Assembly: GCA_036506275.1 (NCBI GenBank) | Contig: DASXSB010000130.1 | Location: forward strand, 1-6,857 | DNA from: DASXSB01 sp036506275 | GTDB taxonomy: Bacteria > Methylomirabilota > Methylomirabilia > Rokubacteriales > CSP1-6 | DNA length: 6,857 bases | Reading direction: 5' to 3' | Shown here: positions 5,370 to 6,857 of the stretch, piece after piece | How positions within the stretch are numbered: position 1 is the first letter of the stretch | How the letters are laid out: every line of letters begins with the position of its first letter | Notes under the pieces: generated by a model | What the model was told of the DNA's origin: nothing | The model's database searches: none | What the model saw: only the letters and a program-made list of their open reading frames with translations | Translations under genes and position numbers: made by a program

Positions 5370-5981
5370 CGCGAAGCTGCGCGCGATCTTCGTTAACAGG
5401 TCGCTCCCACCTCCGCGCCGCCGTCCGATGAGTCCGTGCGGCGCCCCTTCGATCGCCAGCAGCTCGCTGGCGGCGGGGATGAGCGCGATCGCAGCGCGGA
5501 CCTCCTCGAGCGACCCGAACGGATCGCGCGAGCCATGCACGAATAGCGCGGGCGTGCGCAGCGCGGGAAAGTGCGCCGTTCTCAGCTCGCGCGGCCGGCG
5601 CGGCGGATGCAGGGGATAGGAGAGGAGAAGCAGCGCGTCGACGAGCGCGGGAACCTCCGCCGCTACCATGGAGCTCTGACGCCCGCCATAGGAGTGACCG
5701 CCCAGGAAGACGCGCCCGCTCGCACGTGACCGCACGGCCGCGACGATCTCTCTGAGCCCCGCGCGATCTGCTTCCGCCGTCGCCGGAGACGGTGGCCCCG
5801 TGCGGCGCACCTGCCGGAACGGCAGCTCGTAGCGCAGCGCCAGCATTCCGGCTTGCGCGAACTCTTCCGCGAGGCCGATCAGCAACGGCGTGTCGGCATC
5901 GGCGCCGGCGCCGTGGCTGAGGATGATCGCGTCCCCCGACGGCGTGGCGGGAGTGTGGAGGCGCTCGAGATCGCGCGGCAC
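5337..5981 (-). CDS. Alpha/beta hydrolase of the KANL3/TEX30 (dienelactone hydrolase-like) type
   Basis: With the GTG at 5981 as start the protein has 214 residues, close to the usual length of this small cytoplasmic hydrolase family. An LSHGAG motif (21-26) suits the oxyanion region. GGHSYGG (94-100) is the nucleophile elbow with Ser97. VHGSRDPFG (148-156) supplies the acid Asp153, and GAPHGL (179-184) supplies His182. A complete Ser-Asp-His triad is therefore present. The natural substrate is unknown; esters are typical of the fold. The frame remains open upstream to another GTG at 6119, but that would place the start inside tRNA-Asp and across its promoter, so it is rejected. The start chosen lacks a clear ribosome binding site. 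The gene is convergent with Ku, with 16 bases between the two stops. Confidence 0.85.
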   Translation of the reverse strand: MPRDLERLHTPATPSGDAIILSHGAGADADTPLLIGLAEEFAQAGMLALRYELPFRQVRRTGPPSPATAEADRAGLREIVAAVRSRASGRVFLGGHSYGGRQSSMVAAEVPALVDALLLLSYPLHPPRRPRELRTAHFPALRTPALFVHGSRDPFGSLEEVRAAIALIPAASELLAIEGAPHGLIGRRRGGGSDLLTKIARSFAAFVDQAGRRR

Positions 5982-6016
5982 CGTCCGAGGATACGGCGGC
6001 GCGCGGTCACACGGCG

Positions 6017-6045
6017 TTGATTCGACGGACCTCGCGTGATAGCTT
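6017..6045 (+). promoter_or_regulatory. Possible promoter of tRNA-Asp
   Basis: TTGATT at 6017-6022 and TAGCTT at 6040-6045 are separated by 17 bases and lie about 48 bases upstream of the tRNA. The -35 match is four of six and the -10 match three of six. It sits in the 111-base divergent gap in front of the hydrolase gene, which supports the shorter hydrolase start. Confidence 0.4.
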
Positions 6046-6092
6046 TTGGAGGCTTGGCGACCCCGCCGGGCGCGGTTGTCCTGGGGCGGTGC

Positions 6093-6170
6093 GGGCTCGT
6101 GGTGCAGCCTGGTTAGCACACTGGACTGTCAATCCAGAGGTCGCGGGTTCAAGTCCCGTCGAGCCCGCCA
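6093..6170 (+). tRNA. tRNA-Asp, anticodon GUC
   Basis: The acceptor stem pairs 6093-6099 with 6160-6166 at all seven positions. The D arm is 6102-6105 with 6116-6119. The anticodon stem 6121-6125 pairs with 6133-6137 around a CTGTCAA loop, giving anticodon GTC at 6128-6130. The T arm is 6143-6147 with 6155-6159, closed by one G-T pair, with a TTCAAGT loop. The discriminator is G6167 as expected for tRNA-Asp, and CCA is encoded at 6168-6170. Confidence 0.98.
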
Positions 6171-6211
6171 TCCAATTCCGGCGTCATCATCGCGGTTTTC
6201 GTCAGAATCCC

Positions 6212-6242
6212 GGCCGGTTCGCAGCCAGCGCTGCGGCCGGCC
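6212..6242 (+). terminator. Bulged GC-rich hairpin, possible terminator of tRNA-Asp
   Basis: GGCCGG (6212-6217) pairs with CCGGCC (6237-6242) and CGCAG (6220-6224) pairs with CTGCG (6231-6235), with a small TT/G internal loop and a 6-base apical loop. That gives 11 base pairs starting 42 bases after the tRNA. A T-tract is lacking, so termination is uncertain. Confidence 0.32.
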
Positions 6243-6281
6243 GTCGTAGTCTCAGCGTGCCGGAGAGTGCCGCACGATGCC

Positions 6282-6321
6282 CGACTTTGCCGGTGGAAGT
6301 GGCAAAGACATAGCAAAGTCG
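6282..6321. repeat. Inverted repeat with two competing right arms
   Basis: CGACTTTGC (6282-6290) is the exact reverse complement of GCAAAGTCG (6313-6321), a 9-base stem. The same left arm, as CTTTGCC (6285-6291), also pairs perfectly with GGCAAAG (6301-6307) in a 7-base stem with a 9-base loop. The two pairings exclude one another, because GCAAAG is present twice, at 6302-6307 and 6313-6318. Confidence 0.55.
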
Positions 6322-6526
6322 ACGCAAGAGACGGGTGAGTAGCGTACGTACATCGCAGATCACCATGCCGAGCCCTGGCGCGTAGGGCGTCACGACTAGC
6401 CCGCCTCGGTCGAAGTAACGTACGATCGGCTCGCGGGGCCTAGACGCCGGCTGATCCCCGGCGCGACGGCCGCACCCGACGGCCAGGTCCCGCGATCCCC
6501 TTCGGCGCTCCGACGGGAGGAGCGAT

Positions 6527-6857
6527 TTGGACGACGGCACAGACGCCTCGCCAGTCCCCTGGTACGGCCACATCGTTCCGCCCCGGGATGAAACACTGCA
6601 GATTCTCGCAACGTGGCGATTCCCCGATGACCTCGCGCGTCGGTCCGTGTTTCTCGACGAGCATTCGTCCGGGGCGATTACGCTGGACGGAAGCGAGCTC
6701 GCTGGTCTCATCGTAGCTCGACAGAGGCGCCGGGATCTGAATGTCGTCGTCGCCGTTGAAGCGCGGTGCAGGGAACTCCTTGACATCCCGAATGAGCCGC
6801 GGCGCCGATACGCCGAAGCAATCATTCGGCTGACGCGGGACGCAAAATGGCTCCTCG
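6527..6857 (+). CDS. Unrecognised protein with TTG start, 3' end outside the window
   Basis: The frame is closed upstream by a TGA at 6452-6454 and then open to the last base, giving at least 110 residues. The only suitable start is a TTG at 6527, preceded by GGAGG at 6516-6520 with a 6-base spacer; no ATG or GTG lies between the stop and it. The predicted protein begins DDGTDASPVPWYGHIVPP and continues as a soluble alpha/beta-looking sequence, with VFLDEHSSGAITLDGSELAG (residues 41-60) and a C-terminal RRRYAEAIIRL helix. I do not recognise a family. About 70% of codons end in G or C, clearly lower than in the Ku gene, which hints at a different origin. An opposite-strand frame over this region (6202-6825) is Arg/Ser-rich, lacks a ribosome binding site and is probably a shadow. 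Confidence 0.58.
   Translation, partial: MDDGTDASPVPWYGHIVPPRDETLQILATWRFPDDLARRSVFLDEHSSGAITLDGSELAGLIVARQRRRDLNVVVAVEARCRELLDIPNEPRRRYAEAIIRLTRDAKWLL

Larger units (their letters stand above)
6171..6526. other. Structured non-coding region between tRNA-Asp and the last gene
   Basis: No convincing gene lies in these 356 bases. A 21-residue reading frame from an ATG at 6277 has no ribosome binding site. The stretch contains three dyads: a bulged hairpin at 6212-6242, an inverted repeat with two possible partners at 6282-6321, and CGCCGG/CCGGCG at 6445-6450 and 6458-6463. The last is 64 bases before the TTG start. Runs such as CGTACG at 6344-6349 and 6420-6425 are short palindromes. It could hold a small RNA, a leader of the downstream gene, or decayed DNA. 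Confidence 0.5.

Noticed and set aside
5982..6119. N-terminal extension of the hydrolase to a GTG at 6119
   Set aside because: It would run across the tRNA-Asp promoter and into the tRNA itself; the added residues are Arg/Pro-rich and the hydrolase fold is complete without them.
6277..6342. A 21-codon reading frame starting at the ATG at 6277
   Set aside because: It lacks a ribosome binding site and most of it coincides with the inverted repeat, so the structure explains it better.
6202..6825. A 207-codon minus-strand frame downstream of tRNA-Asp
   Set aside because: The composition is Ser/Arg-rich without domains and no ribosome binding site was seen. It opposes the better-supported TTG-start gene. 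A decayed fragment cannot be excluded.
1..6857. CRISPR array, insertion sequence, integrase or toxin-antitoxin pair
   Set aside because: No regularly spaced repeats, terminal inverted repeats with a transposase, or recognisable integrase or toxin families were found on either strand.

Overview
The window is GC-rich and carries ordinary bacterial genes with strong GGAGG-type ribosome binding sites. It has a Tat-exported lipoprotein, a bacterial Ku and two tRNA genes with encoded CCA ends. This fits a Gram-negative, high-GC soil or subsurface bacterium, for example the Rokubacteria/Methylomirabilota, Acidobacteria or deltaproteobacterial groups. That placement is inference from composition and gene content; no marker gene fixes the taxon.

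Layout from left to right. A complete tRNA-Val(UAC) with a good promoter sits at 66-141. Convergent to it, and overlapping its 3' half, is a long gene (98-1636, minus) for a Tat-type lipoprotein related to the large subunit of N,N-dimethylformamidase. A divergent intergenic region containing dyads separates it from a small plus-strand lipoprotein gene (1830-2207). That gene faces a 60-residue membrane protein on the minus strand (2229-2411). Next comes a cytochrome bd oxidase subunit II (CydB) coding region that lacks the normal N-terminal part, with no cydA nearby (2702-3439). A leader with direct repeats and hairpins precedes a 75-residue membrane protein (3661-3888). A two-gene unit follows, a low-affinity iron permease-like protein (4010-4417) and Ku (4421-5320), separated by 3 bases. 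Ku runs tail to tail into an alpha/beta hydrolase of the KANL3/TEX30 type (5337-5981, minus). A promoter and tRNA-Asp(GUC) (6093-6170) follow, then about 350 bases of structured non-coding DNA. Last is the start of an unrecognised protein with a TTG start (from 6527) that runs off the window.

The genes do not form one pathway. The best-supported functional pair is the permease-like gene with Ku, which look co-transcribed. Ku would take part in non-homologous end joining, but its usual partner LigD is not in the window. The remaining genes look like accessory cargo lying between two tRNA genes: envelope lipoproteins, single-span membrane proteins, a broken or atypical oxidase subunit and a lone amidohydrolase-like lipoprotein. 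I found no CRISPR array, transposase, integrase or recognisable defence system. The points most worth a second look are a gene whose stop codon lies in a tRNA anticodon loop, a 29-base duplication spanning the Ku and hydrolase gene ends, the CydB lesion, and a stem with competing partners downstream of tRNA-Asp.
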